A stretch of 64,000 nucleotides of DNA from Anisus vortex (GCA_949126835.1 OX421494.1:22074196-22138195), one strand, 5' to 3'. Positions 38,461 through 50,345 are shown, counted from the first letter of the stretch. Notes: generated by a model from the sequence alone, not told the origin. A program made the numbers and translations.

Positions 38461-39465
38461 TATGGGAATTTGTTTGAAAAAGCTGGTTGTCTGGGGGAAT
38501 AAAAAGGAGGGGTGGAGAAAAAAAAATGTTAAATCCTACACTGTAATTTTCAAAAAAACAAGAACATTTCGCATAACATCAAAAGATACAAATTTGTTTT
38601 TGTTTTTTTTTAGACAGAATAGTTTGTATGGAATATTAGAACTGCACTTAATCATAATCCGTTAAGGAATTATTGTGGGATTGTGCATCTTTTCTGTTTC
38701 CCCCCAAATCCAAACGGCTGTAGTAAAAGTTGAGAGGGCAGTCAAGGTGATCCCAGCTTTTAAATATTTTACATCCATTATTTAACATTGCAACAAATAT
38801 AGAAGAAAAAAAAAAAAGAAGACACACAAGCAATCTAAAAACTTAAGTAAAAAAATGTTTATTGTTACTGGTTTCAATTTAATACTTGGGATAGTTGTTT
38901 TTTATACGTTTCTCTTATCATAATGATATGTATTTTATATTAGATTATATATTTTATATTTAATATATTATGCCTTTTTGTACACACATTTTTTGCAATG
39001 TTGATTTTGTTATAATCTCGATAACAAGATCAGAGTTTTGTGTGAGAATAAAATGTATGTTACAATTAAAAAATTTAAAAACAAAGTCTATATAAAAAAA
39101 TACAAAAACTGGTTTCAAAATGTTTTTTTTTTTATCCTGGATACAAGTCACGTGTTTGTAGGCCCCTACTTTTTTTTAAATATTAAGTGATGAATGGGCA
39201 CGTGATTTTTTAAGTCACATGACAGAATCTCAAATCTACATTTTGACATGCGCAGTGTACGTCACCATAAAAAAAAACACGTGTCTTGTATCATTTTGTT
39301 TTGTTTTTATTTTGTTTTTCCTCTCTCTTATTTTTTTTCTCCAATGATTCACTGCACTTAACAGGTAGATGATCTACCGTCGATCTAAACCTTTAGGGCT
39401 ACACTTCACTTAGAACCTGTTGATAATGAAACCGGGGAAATTGGGACATAAGGGAGACAGGGTGT
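38461..39465. other. A+T-rich spacer, nothing recognised
   Basis: Homopolymer-rich; short ORFs show no recognisable features. Confidence 0.5.
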
Positions 39466-40091
39466 TGTTATGGCCCTTTAGGTTGATTATTATTATTACG
39501 ACTCGTTAAATCGGATTCAATGAATATAGTTGTATCTTTATTAGAAGTCTCTAGATTCTGCTAATCTGTAGCCCAAGCTAGGGGTTCTTTGACTGACAGG
39601 TCTATGCAGCAATGTAGTTATATTCGTGATAATTATCTTCAACACATTTCTCAACAATGATAGATCAAACAACTCCAGTTGTTGAATAAACAATTTTATT
39701 TAAATTGTAGACTCAATATAAACGATCAATAAACTTTATCAACTGATGGCAACATAAGTATCAATAACATGGCATTATATGTACAAGTATGAATATAGCG
39801 ACTTCACTCGACAAACTTCTGAACTGAACTAACTTTAAGGAGGTCGGGACTTTACAAAGAAAACGATCATCGAAGATTCTACAGGGTCTTAATACGCATT
39901 TTAACCTCTTTCTCTATAATTACTACGATCCAGAATTATCCCCCAATTTCCACGGGATTTGAACGAATTATTTTATTTAAACTGCCCTCAGGGCATAAAG
40001 GTCAAACCTTGGTCGCTTTGGACTCTGATACGCACTTGTTAAGAGGTCAATGCCTTACTACGTCATTCATTTATGACCGAGATTCGTAACA
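39466..40091 (-). repeat. 3' LTR of the retrotransposon
   Basis: 626 bp, TG...CA ends; looks base-for-base equal to 45172-45797 by eye. Preceded (in + coordinates) by GTGT. Confidence 0.93.
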
Positions 40092-40107
40092 TCCCCCCCC
40101 CCTTCTA
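40092..40107 (-). other. Polypurine tract
   Basis: AGAAGGGGGGGGGGA directly adjoining the 3' LTR in element orientation, the expected plus-strand primer site. Confidence 0.8.
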
Positions 40108-40717
40108 AAGTTTTATAATTATTTCTTTTACATTTGAAAAAATGTTAATTTTAAGGAATAATTATAAAAGAAAATATTCCGGGGAAAACAATACAGTTCA
40201 ATTGGCGATCCCAATAATTCAATCGAACTGATAACAATAACATAATAATATATGCAATATAAATTCATTTTATCAAATGGCTTAACTATAGTCATTCAAT
40301 CATTCAATTTTTAATTCAAAACAATGGACAATTAAATTGTTTATCTAAATCTTGTATACAAGAAAAATACATAATCATTCTTAATAGATATAATATAATA
40401 CAAGTTAATAATTTCTATTACATTGAACGTTCCACTGTAATAAAAACTCTCTCGTCCATTTAATTATAAACTAATATCTTTTACATTTTGTAATTATACA
40501 ACAAAAGAAAAAATCACTTAATGTCTATGCAGACACGACTTATTTTTTCATAAGGAGAAAAAAACAAACGCTCTTGATGAAAAAAATACTACTAGGCTTG
40601 ACCTAATTACACAACAACACGATCATTTTCTCGACAGTATTTTTTTTTTCATGTTTGTAGGCTGGACAACATTAGACAACTGTCTGTGACGCGACACAGA
40701 AATTGAGGTCAATTCCG

Positions 40718-40756
<39 letters not shown>

Positions 40757-42265
40757 CTCAATTGATTTTAACAATGTTGACATCGCTATGCAAATTTACC
40801 TCATCACAGCCTAGGTCAAAAAAATATTGCTACGCGATTAAATAGTTATCGTAACTAAATGAGCATTATTTAACAACCATTATCTTCTCAAAGTCAAATT
40901 CATTTATGTTATTTTAAGAACATTAAACATAGTCTGTTCACGAATTAAAATAGTTTATAGCAAAAATCATTAAAAATATTTCAATTTCTCATTTTACCAT
41001 GACCTTTCGACGTCCTTATTTTCTTTTTAAAAGAGTTCACATTGAAACATTCTATCTTTCATGCAGACATGGATTTACTTGAAACAAATTTGGTTAATTT
41101 ACTTAATTAACTATCAATTAAAACAAGTTATATTATCTTCATACAATCTTAGTACTACACAGTAAGTACTTATTTTCTTTAGATTACATTAAAGACATGT
41201 CAAATACAATATTATTGAAGTAGAAAAGAGTTAAGCATAGGCTACTATTAAATTTTTTTTTTTCAGACAGAAATCAATGTAACAATTTATGTACAAAACA
41301 AACTGCTGTTTTGACTGGTGTGGTAAAACATTCCATTTCCAATCTTTTCAGTGGTGTACATTGCTCTTTTCCATTTTCCATAAAGGTTTTATTCATTAGG
41401 TTCTAGGTTCCTGTTACTTCCACAGTGTTCAGGTCTACCCAGTCTTTTGCTTGTCAATACAATTCATTCAATCTATTTTAACTAATACAGAAAAAATATA
41501 GATTAGTTTTACAATCTTGACATGAAATCCTTAATTACTAATACATTTGTTGAACATTGGTGTGTCAACATTATAAATTTTCAACCATGAAATTCTCAAT
41601 CATTCTGGTTTGCAGTGTCAAATCAGTGGCACATATCCTAAATTTATACAAACAAGGATAAGTTTTATTTTTACATTAGTTTCACTTCTGGTCTGCTTTT
41701 CATGTAACAGTATCCTAAAAAGTGAAAAATCATATATAATACATTTCTTGGAATTCTTGTTAGTCATAGTTCTGTCTCGCAGCAACTATTTTTACCCTTC
41801 ATTATCATACATTCAAGGATAATAGAACAAATGAATAAATTCACATAGAAGAAATTTGCATCTTGACTCAGTGCAATATTTCAACAACAGTACATGATAA
41901 AATAAATCCATAGTACAATCATAAAACATTTCTCAATACTTTAGTGATAGAAAATTCTCTTTTCTTAAAACCATTTACATCTTTTTCAATCAAATTATCC
42001 TCTCTGCCAAATGTTTCAATTATCATTTCCAGAGATTCTCAAACATATCTTATAATCAGTCCACATTTATAATGTCCTCTGATTTAGAAACCAATTCTGC
42101 GGATTAAACTGATCTTTTTCTCTTATAGCAATTATTTTAAATGCTCAACCTAACAAGTTTGTTTAGAAATATCACACTATAATGATATTTACTCTAACAA
42201 TACTTTTACTCATTCCTTTTTCATCACAAGTAAGGGATTTAGTTTTAAAATAGTAAGTTTGGTAA
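40108..42265 (-). other. Retrotransposon 3' internal region, no ORF recognised
   Basis: A+T-rich 2.1 kb between the last ORF and the PPT, with a (CT)n run at about 40723-40754. No RT or integrase motif seen on either strand. Confidence 0.6.
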
Positions 42266-42496
42266 CTAACTATCAGTGAATTTGACATTCAATTCATCCT
42301 GCACTCCAGGCATAAATTTTACAAATAAGAGTAACAATGTTAACAACATCAAGCTTATTCCAATTGTTTTCAGAAGGTAAGGCTTTATCATTTTCAAATG
42401 ATATAATATATTTGCCTTTCTTTCATCACACAACAATGGCATCTGCATGTGAGCAGTGTACAATTTTTTTCTAACAAACACAGTTATGTCAGACAA
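42266..42496 (-). CDS. Small ORF with one membrane segment, overlapping the gag-protease stop
   Basis: 76 codons; its ATG overlaps the 837-codon ORF end by 13 bases in another frame. Residues about 41-62 (LLKTIGISLMLLTLLLLFVK) are strongly hydrophobic. It may be a remnant of a 3' envelope-like or accessory frame, or chance. No family recognised. Confidence 0.35.
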   Translation of the reverse strand: MSDITVFVRKKLYTAHMQMPLLCDERKANILYHLKMIKPYLLKTIGISLMLLTLLLLFVKFMPGVQDELNVKFTDS

Positions 42497-44997
42497 AAAT
42501 TTATGTACTTATCTAGGTACTTGCTCAGCCCAAGGAGATCCAATTCGGTCTGCCATTCCTCTGGAAGTAGTTTGAGTGGTCCTCGGACAGTGGGTCCAAA
42601 GATTGGTCCATAGGCTCCTCGACTTTCCGGATAGGATTCAGTTGTCACCTCATGCTCCAGGCATAAGTTCTTTAGGACTGGATTGAAGAGTTCCGAGGTG
42701 AAGTTGGTCCTTCGATCTGTCGGTATGGATTGTGGTAACCCATAGCTTTTGGTAGTTTCGGTCCAGCTCTCAGCACTCGTTTCTTCGGTGATGCTCCTCC
42801 AATCTTCATCTGTACCGGCAACTGCAGGTTTGCATTGTTGTTTGTTTATGCTGTGGTCTATATGTTCATAGACATCAGTAGTAGGAGTTTCTTCCTCGTC
42901 GACAGCTTTCTCATGCAGCTGTAGCAACTCTGGGTCTACTTTCTGTTCAGCAATCAATTCATTTTGCGATGACTTCTTTGATTGTTCATTTCCTTTCGGA
43001 CAATCTTCAATCATGGAGAAAATAGTAGTATCAAGTTCCACTTCTTCTTCCTCTTTCTTCTCTCGTGGGAGAATTTCTTCTTTCTTTTCCTTTTCTTGTG
43101 AGATAATTTCTTCTTTCTTTTTCTGTGGTGTCATACCATTTATGACATCACCTACAGGATAAAGTTCTTTTTCTTTTCCTGTCTCCACAATAGGACTAGG
43201 GTCTGGATTTTCCTTTACAATCAGTTCAGGTCTCACCCTCCCTTTCGCCAAATCATTTGCTAGGATAACAGATATGCCCTCAACAGGAAGTTTTGATATT
43301 ACTCCAACTGTCACATATCCTGTCACCAAGTCAGATGTGAGGTATATCCTATGTAGAGGTATTTCTTCTTTCCATTCAAAACCTCTCAATAGGACAGTCT
43401 GTCCGGTCAATGTATTATCATTTAATGGTAATACATCTTTAAGCAGCAGTGTTAATGATGCTCCTGTGTCTCGTAATATGTTTACGGACTTCAGTGGTCC
43501 TTCCTTTTGTAAGGCCACACAACCTTCACTAATGAACGGTTGAAAACTGCACAGGGTCTCTGTGTCAATTTTATTCTTCCCTTGACCATGACTTTCGGGT
43601 GTTGTTTCATCTTTCGATGACTTCAGACTCTTGTTCGAGTCAAAAATACTTTGGTCTACTTTTTCGTCTCTGTGGACTTGGACAATTAATCCAATAGTAG
43701 CCATTCTGTATTTATAATCAGGATTTTTATCCTCATTATCTTCAGTTGTAGATTTCTCTACCTTCTGACTTTTGCTCTCAGGCAAATCCACCCTCAGTGT
43801 TTCTGGTTTAGAAGAATCTTTCTTCGAATTCAGTTCGTTTGTATCTTCACTTTCTTGTACATTCTGTATTGGTGCATGTCTGACGCACATTACCACTTTA
43901 TTAGGTCCTTTTTCTTTCCTTATGCTCCAACAGTCCTCGATGCTATGTCCTGTTCTTTTACAAAAAGTACATTGGACGTTTTTGTTGACAGGTCTTTTAT
44001 TAACATCATTTTGTTTCACAAAATGCTCTTTTTCACGATGTTGTTTTTGTGTGTTTTCTCCTTGCCGTTGTGATCTATTAAAATTCTTTCCATCAGCTGT
44101 TCTATGACACAGTGTATACTGTTCAGCTAAATCAGCAGCCTTATGTGGGTCAGTGATATCACGCTCGGATAAATACATTCTTATATCCGGCCTCACTTTG
44201 TTAATAAAATCCTCTAACAGAATGATATCTTTCATTTCTTTTAATGTGGAGATATTTCTGGATTTTATCCACTGATCCATTAACTTTTCTTCTGCTCTAA
44301 GGAAGTCTAAGTGTGTTTGGTAAGGGGACATTGTGTACTGACGGAACCTTTTCCGATAACTTTCCGGTATTTGGTTATAGGCTTTAAGTACAGAATCTTT
44401 GATGATTTCATAATCATTTAAATGCTCCTCTTTTAACAATAGAATACAATCTCTTGCCCTTCCCTGAGTAAAAGCTGTTCTCACTAATATTCCCCATTTA
44501 TCTTCTGGGAACTTAAAATCTCTGCAAGAAATTTCAAAGGTCTGGAAGAAATTAGCTATTTCACTTTCTTTATCAATGTAGGTAGGGACTAGCTTTTTCC
44601 ATCTGGCCATCTCTACATCATTATGAGATTCTTTTTTAGTAGCTCCTATCTTCGCTAGCTCTATTCTTTCCTGACTTTCTCTTTGACTTTTCTTATCTTC
44701 CATCTCAAGACGTTTTTCTTCTATTTCCAAACGTTTTTGTTCCATCTCAAACCGTTTCATTTCTAGTTGAAATCGCAACTGTTCAGACATCTGACCTTCA
44801 ACTTGATATCCCTCCGCGCTTGATTCTACTTTCAACTTGCCACTCGCAATCAACACATCTTTTATCTGCTGTGTCAACACAGTCCTCGATGGTGTAGTCT
44901 CAGTAACTTCTATCTTTAAGATCTCAGCGATCTCTTTTAACTTCTTTATTGGTAAAGTTTTCAGAACTTCTTCTTCTGGATTTTCAATAAATTCCAT
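42484..44997 (-). CDS. Retrotransposon Gag-protease polyprotein with integrase remnant (837 aa)
   Basis: One uninterrupted frame. Residues about 1-55 resemble a SAP/Rho-N-like helical start. Residues 71-118 form a charged coiled coil (EMKRFEMEQKRLEIEEKRLE). Residues about 130-300 look like a gag/SCAN-like capsid region. A CCHC zinc knuckle lies at 343-356 (C-TF-C-KRTG-H-SIED-C). A retropepsin-like active site DTGA is at 510-513 with ILAND near 578. A Glu/Lys-rich spacer (620-700) follows. Residues 751-795 (YGLPQSIPTDRRTNFTSELF) match the end of an integrase core around its second Asp, then VRGPLKLLPEEW as in post-integrase regions. RT, RNase H, the integrase zinc domain and the first catalytic Asp are missing, in frame, at about 700-745. 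ATG lies 174 bp inside the 5' LTR. Confidence 0.9.
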   Translation of the reverse strand: MEFIENPEEEVLKTLPIKKLKEIAEILKIEVTETTPSRTVLTQQIKDVLIASGKLKVESSAEGYQVEGQMSEQLRFQLEMKRFEMEQKRLEIEEKRLEMEDKKSQRESQERIELAKIGATKKESHNDVEMARWKKLVPTYIDKESEIANFFQTFEISCRDFKFPEDKWGILVRTAFTQGRARDCILLLKEEHLNDYEIIKDSVLKAYNQIPESYRKRFRQYTMSPYQTHLDFLRAEEKLMDQWIKSRNISTLKEMKDIILLEDFINKVRPDIRMYLSERDITDPHKAADLAEQYTLCHRTADGKNFNRSQRQGENTQKQHREKEHFVKQNDVNKRPVNKNVQCTFCKRTGHSIEDCWSIRKEKGPNKVVMCVRHAPIQNVQESEDTNELNSKKDSSKPETLRVDLPESKSQKVEKSTTEDNEDKNPDYKYRMATIGLIVQVHRDEKVDQSIFDSNKSLKSSKDETTPESHGQGKNKIDTETLCSFQPFISEGCVALQKEGPLKSVNILRDTGASLTLLLKDVLPLNDNTLTGQTVLLRGFEWKEEIPLHRIYLTSDLVTGYVTVGVISKLPVEGISVILANDLAKGRVRPELIVKENPDPSPIVETGKEKELYPVGDVINGMTPQKKKEEIISQEKEKKEEILPREKKEEEEVELDTTIFSMIEDCPKGNEQSKKSSQNELIAEQKVDPELLQLHEKAVDEEETPTTDVYEHIDHSINKQQCKPAVAGTDEDWRSITEETSAESWTETTKSYGLPQSIPTDRRTNFTSELFNPVLKNLCLEHEVTTESYPESRGAYGPIFGPTVRGPLKLLPEEWQTELDLLGLSKYLDKYINFCLT

Positions 44998-45150
44998 TCT
45001 TTAGTTAAGAGATTTATAAAGTGGTAAATTTTTCCAACTTACGTTTTTCCAATCGGAAGAATAATTTCAGCGTTCTTAGGCTTGCTCAGTAGGTCACGGC
45101 TCCAACACACAACACAACACAACTTGAATATATGCTTCACTATACAACTA

Positions 45151-45168
45151 TATCGGACGAAGACCCCA
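45151..45168 (-). other. Primer-binding site candidate
   Basis: TGGGGTCTTCGTCCGATA in element orientation, three bases from the LTR, beginning TGG as expected for pairing with a tRNA CCA end. The tRNA is not identified. Confidence 0.65.
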
Positions 45169-45171
45169 AAC

Positions 45172-45797
45172 TGTTATGGCCCTTTAGGTTGATTATTATT
45201 ATTACGACTCGTTAAATCGGATTCAATGAATATAGTTGTATCTTTATTAGAAGTCTCTAGATTCTGCTAATCTGTAGCCCAAGCTAGGGGTTCTTTGACT
45301 GACAGGTCTATGCAGCAATGTAGTTATATTCGTGATAATTATCTTCAACACATTTCTCAACAATGATAGATCAAACAACTCCAGTTGTTGAATAAACAAT
45401 TTTATTTAAATTGTAGACTCAATATAAACGATCAATAAACTTTATCAACTGATGGCAACATAAGTATCAATAACATGGCATTATATGTACAAGTATGAAT
45501 ATAGCGACTTCACTCGACAAACTTCTGAACTGAACTAACTTTAAGGAGGTCGGGACTTTACAAAGAAAACGATCATCGAAGATTCTACAGGGTCTTAATA
45601 CGCATTTTAACCTCTTTCTCTATAATTACTACGATCCAGAATTATCCCCCAATTTCCACGGGATTTGAACGAATTATTTTATTTAAACTGCCCTCAGGGC
45701 ATAAAGGTCAAACCTTGGTCGCTTTGGACTCTGATACGCACTTGTTAAGAGGTCAATGCCTTACTACGTCATTCATTTATGACCGAGATTCGTAACA
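45172..45797 (-). repeat. 5' LTR of the retrotransposon
   Basis: 626 bp, same sequence as the other LTR, followed by GTGT target duplication. Should contain the element's promoter, which was not mapped. Confidence 0.93.
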
Positions 45798-45801
45798 GTG
45801 T

Positions 45802-46194
45802 ATAAACTACGCACTCTAAATATTAGTTGTTTAATGGCCTTTTGTACAAAACAAATGAATCTTGTTTAGAAAGGCACCAAAAATGTATTAATCATAGTTA
45901 TCTTTTATTTAAAAAATATGTTTAACATAACATGAGATTTTATTTTTGTTAATGAATAACAAAACACAGACTCATATCTGTTAGTCTTATTTATTTAGTA
46001 TAGTCAACTAGTATAGAGTTAGTCACACAGATTTACTACGTGGTATAATAGTTTTTAAAAAAATTTTTTTTTTCTTGAATTCTACAACTAGTCTAGACCT
46101 TTTTTTTTTTTACAAAATACAAAATAAATATCCAACCCTGGTTGGGTTGGGGGGGGGGGGGGGGAGGGGAGGAGCAAAACCTTAGGTTGATCTT
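45802..46194. other. Spacer, nothing recognised
   Basis: A+T-rich with a G-run at about 46150-46165. Confidence 0.5.
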
Positions 46195-46764
46195 GATGCA
46201 GGGGATACAATTATATCTGTAGAAATCATTATGTTGCAGGGGATACAATTATATCTGTAGAAATCATTATGTTGCGGGGGAGACAATTATATCTGTAGAA
46301 ATCATTATGATGCAGGGGAGACAATTATATATGTAGAAATCATTATGATGCAGGGGGAACAATTATATCTGTAGAATTCATTATGTTGCGGGGGAGACAA
46401 TTATATCTGTAGAAATCATTATGATGCAGGGGATACAATTATATCTGTAGAAATCATTATGTTGCGGGGGAGACAATTATATCTGTAGACATCATTATGT
46501 TGCAGGGGATACAATTATATGTGTAGAAATCATTATGTTGCGGGGGAGACAATTATATCTGTAGAAATCATTATGATGCAGGGGAGACAGTTATATCTGT
46601 AGAAATCATTATGATGCAGGGGAGACAATTATTTATGTAGAAATCATTTTGATGCAGGGGAGACAATTATATCTGTAGAAATAATTATGATGCAGGGGAG
46701 ACAATTATATCTGTAGAAATCATTATGATGCAGGGGAGACAATTATATCTGTAGAAATAATTAT
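46195..46764. repeat. 38 bp minisatellite, 15 units
   Basis: 570 bp, 15 units built on GATGCAGGGGAGACAATTAT plus ATCTGTAGAAATCATTAT, with alternating GATGCAGGGG/GTTGCGGGGG and AGACA/ATACA variants. Confidence 0.95.
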
Positions 46765-47366
46765 GAAAAACTTCATATTTATTTAAAACATTAACAGTGA
46801 ACACGTGTAGACAACTACAAACATTTCTATAAAAATAAATATATGTTTTAAAATATATATATACATATTTACAAATTTGTACTTTATATTTGCTTTCCTG
46901 TGGTTTTTAAATTATGTTGTATCTATCTTTTTTTTTGTCCCGAAAATATGAATAGTACAAGCGGGCTAACTCCTTCAGTTTGCATGATTGATGAGCTTTG
47001 TTGCGTCCCCTTGAATAGTTTCCCTCGTCGTCCTACTGCGGGACATCTTCACGTTAGACTACAACTTTTTACACGCCTCTTACCGCCCTTCCTCCTCTTT
47101 GATTCGCCAGTGACCCTTAAAACCTTGTTTCACCCGGAAATATTTAAATGAGCTGGAAATTTGAGAACAATACCTTTGGCTAAATCTAACAAATTATTTT
47201 GTTAAAGTGGTAAAAAAAAGATTTTTACAAAAATGTCATAGTCTAGTCACGTGCTTGTGGTGACTTTAGCACTTAAAAATATTATTGTTTTTTATTGAAC
47301 TCTACAATTTGTAGATTTGTAAATTGGGTGACTATAAAAGTCATGTAGTCACATAATGTATGAACA
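46765..47366. other. Spacer, nothing recognised
   Basis: An 83-codon plus ORF starts at 46900 but shows no motif. Confidence 0.4.
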
Positions 47367-47374
47367 CACTTGAG

Positions 47375-47569
47375 CAGGGGTCGGCAACCTAACGTACGCG
47401 TGCCAGGTTTAACACGCAAAGCAATGTCCAATGGCACGTGGAATGTCCTCCAAAAGTGCAATTCAGGCATCTTCTACAAGAAATTCAAAATGACTTTTGA
47501 GATATTGGCATGCTGAATGAATTAGAAATCATGTTCAGGCACACTGTTATTAAAGGGTGCCGACCCCTG
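47375..47569. mobile_element. hAT-type MITE, 195 bp
   Basis: Ends CAGGGGTCGGCAACCT and GTGCCGACCCCTG; flanks CACTTGAG / CACTTAAG (7 of 8 matching). Internal GGCACGTGG and AATTAGAAATC sequences as in its relatives. Confidence 0.85.
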
Positions 47570-47577
47570 CACTTAAG

Positions 47578-48589
47578 TCTAGTTTTAATCACACATGGTA
47601 TAGCCTAGAGTCTAGAATTAGTCTCACGCGGGAGAGTGGTAAGTAGACCTATTGTGTTTTTTTATTTCTAAAGAAAATCTTACTGCTTTTAGAAAAAAAA
47701 TACATTTATTAAGTTGAACATAATTTTTGTAATCTATAAAAATTGTACTTGGAATAAATAAATGAATGAAATCGATGTGAATGCACTGTTTATATAACGC
47801 CCATTGAATCCTAATTTAAAACAAGCTAGATGCATTCTGAAAATGAAATAAAAAACCAATGGAAAGGGGATTTAAAAAAATATACCCTGCTTCTGTCACA
47901 GGCCTTAGTGAAACAGAAGTCGGTTTATCGAAGCGCTATATCTGCACCAATACCTGGGCTATATATAAATAGGCCTACATGGCTGTAATAGTTTTAGTTT
48001 CAGTAAACAACTAGCTAAAATATAACTATTTGTCACGCAGTAGTCTATATAGGTAGGCCTACAGGGAAGGCTGTCAACTAAATACACTAAATAAGCACTT
48101 AGAACATGCCAATGTTTAAATTTATCCCACAACCTGTTGATGGTTAAGATCTCAGCCCGGGTGATTTGGAGGGGGAGGGGGAGGGGGAGGTAGATGTTTA
48201 GAGCACTTATTTGGATACAGTATATACTTTATATAGTCACCCTCCACAAAATCACGGAATATACATAACAAAACAAGTATGCAAGCTCCAACTGCCTGGT
48301 CTTCTCCGGGACGGAGGGGGAGATGGGGAGGTAGATATATCTACGCCTTAAGTAGGTCAACAGCTACGCAAAACAAGGAACGAAATAACCAACAGTACGC
48401 GGAGATTAATTGGAAAGTTTTACAACAAGACCTTTTTCGTAGAAACAAATGGCATGGCTTAGCGACACGGCTACGTTAGAAATTACACACCAGTCAGCCA
48501 GGGTCAACTCACAATGAGTGTTACAGCTACCTTAAATATAATACAAGTCAACCAGGGTTTACTCAGAATTGGTCTAAACTCATTCTAGA
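47578..48589. other. Spacer, nothing recognised
   Basis: G-rich direct repeats at about 48168-48192 (GGAGGGGGAGGGGGAGG); otherwise no repeat or gene. Confidence 0.45.
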
Positions 48590-48597
48590 GTCTAGAG

Positions 48598-48801
48598 CAG
48601 AGATCGGCAACCTTTTGATTATAGTGTGTTAATGTATGATTACAAATTCATTTAGCGTGCCAACAGCATACAATTATTATTCATCCTTATCTTTTCACAT
48701 AGAAAGAACCTTAATTGCCTTTTAATGGGGTCTTTTGCGCGCCATTGAAAATCGCTCTGTGTGACAAGTCTGGCACGAATGTCGTAGGTTGCCGACCTCT
48801 G
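48598..48801. mobile_element. hAT-type MITE, 204 bp
   Basis: Ends CAGAGATCGGCAACCT and AGGTTGCCGACCTCTG; flanks GTCTAGAG / GTCTTGAG (7 of 8). Inverted relative to 47375-47569. Confidence 0.85.
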
Positions 48802-49160
48802 GTCTTGAGTATGAAGTGAGCTTTGTGAATTAAGGGTTCGTCTCAGATATCTTCTGTTATTATTGTTGATGTTTTATTATTGTTGTTAGTTCCTTGCTGA
48901 AACTGTTTAAGATCTTTGCTTGAACGTTAAGGTCAAGAACGAACCCAAATGGTTTTTGCAAGAATAAGTCCGGCCTTTTCTTTTTTTTTAGTCTGGCTAT
49001 TTTGGCCTGATGGTAATCAAACTCTAACAACGTTTTATTAACAACTAAGGCTTGTAAACCAGCTCTATTTGTAGCCTACAGAGCATCTACGACTTTTCAG
49101 AAACGTTTTTGTAAAGTAAAATGACTGGCCATTTTCCATCACCAAATATTAACAAATTGT

Positions 49161-49368
49161 ATAGGCGTACCGGAGGTCCTGTGTTTGAATCCTAGTGAAG
49201 TTTAGGAGTTTTTATCGGGACTTGATGGAGGGTGCCCCTGAGTCTACCCAGCTATGATGGGTAGTTGACATTAGTTGGGGTAAAGTAAAGGCGGCTGGGC
49301 ATGGTGCTGGCCACACATCCCATAGTATGCCATGGCCACAAAAACTGGTCCGATGCGATTGCTTTACT
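49161..49368 (+). mobile_element. tRNA-derived SINE, family A, 5'-shortened
   Basis: GGCGTACCGGAGGTCCTGTG with box-B-like TGTTTGAATCC, then CTGAGTCTACCCAGCTATGA, GGGGTAAAGTAAAGGCGGCT and GTATGCCATGGCC. Confidence 0.82.
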
Positions 49369-49734
49369 ATAGGCCGTTTAAAATAGTTATTGTTTTTACA
49401 TTATAGCTTCAATATATGTCATCGTTTGCCCCTAATAGTCCAAAAAGCTTAGTGGCATTTAGAATAGGATATGTGATATGTATTTTTTATATATATTTGT
49501 TTTTATAATTTAGGCCTTTTCAGTATTTATTCTGCTTTTTTAAAAATAATTATTACATTGTTGATAAGATGTTATATGTTATATTGTTGTTATAAGTCAC
49601 ATTGATGACAGGTTATTTATATGCATGTTCCTATTTATAGCAGGTTCAGGTGGGCACAGGTATGTTCTTAGATGTCAAGAACTTTGTAGTTGGTGTAGGT
49701 TGTTTGGTTATTGAAATGTATAAATAACATTTTA
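49369..49734. other. Spacer, nothing recognised
   Basis: A+T-rich. Confidence 0.5.
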
Positions 49735-49817
49735 CTCTCTCTTCTCTCTCTCTCTCTCTCTCTCTTTCTACCTTTCCATACCTCTCTATCTCTTTCTCTC
49801 TCTCTCCCTCCACCTCA

Positions 49818-49855
<38 letters not shown>

Positions 49856-49930
49856 ACCTTTCCATCCCTCTCTATCTCTTTCTCTCTCTCTCCCTCCACC
49901 TCACTCTCTTTCTCTCGCTCTCTCTTTCTA
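49735..49930. repeat. CT-rich compound microsatellite, duplicated
   Basis: (CT)n followed by TTTCTACCTTTCCATnCCTC and CCCTCCACCTCACTCTCTTT, the whole present twice in tandem (about 95 bp apart). Confidence 0.9.
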
Positions 49931-50337
49931 TTGTCTTTATGTAAAGGTACATAACCTTGTGTTTGAGAATTGAGTCACACACTCCGTGCTACAGTTCTGG
50001 AATAAAAAACAATACTAGACTATAGGCCTATATCTAGATTTCAATATATACTTCCGTCTACTGTCAAAATGTTTACCGTTAACTAAATAGTGGGAAGTAA
50101 CTCTTATTTGTACATTTACTGGCAGGATGTAAACAAATAGTCAGAAACTGTGTCTCATAATAAATATAAGATCTGAAAGAAACTTCATGTAATGTAAAAA
50201 AAAATCAATTCAGGGACATTGCATAACATAATAGCCAGCTCATTTTGAACTCACTGCGATAACTTTTTTATGTTATTTTCAAATCTAGCGCTGATTGTGA
50301 ATATATTTGTGACGTATACGATCGCTAATAATATATC
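49931..50337. other. Spacer, nothing recognised
   Basis: No repeat assigned. Confidence 0.45.
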
Positions 50338-50345
50338 TGCTAGCT

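Larger units (their letters stand above)
39466..45797 (-). mobile_element. Non-autonomous LTR retrotransposon, 6332 bp, gag-protease with deleted pol
   Basis: Two 626 bp LTRs (39466-40091 and 45172-45797) appear identical by eye, begin TGTTATGG and end CGTAACA, and are flanked by a 4 bp duplication GTGT (39462-39465, 45798-45801). In element orientation (minus), a PBS-like TGGGGTCTTCGTCCGAT starts three bases inside the 5' LTR. A purine tract AGAAGGGGGGGGGGA abuts the 3' LTR. Matching LTRs imply a recent insertion. Reverse transcriptase, RNase H and most of integrase are absent, so it must have used another element's enzymes. The gag/protease style is Ty3/gypsy-like (inference). Confidence 0.93.

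Noticed and set aside
43274..44107. Plus-strand ORFs of 72-111 codons within the retrotransposon
   Set aside because: Antisense shadows of the gag-protease frame.
46195..46764. CRISPR-like array
   Set aside because: Units are directly adjacent repeats without unique spacers, and the genome is eukaryotic.
46900..47151. 83-codon plus ORF as a gene
   Set aside because: No motif, no splice context, and an A+T-rich spacer; not distinguishable from chance.
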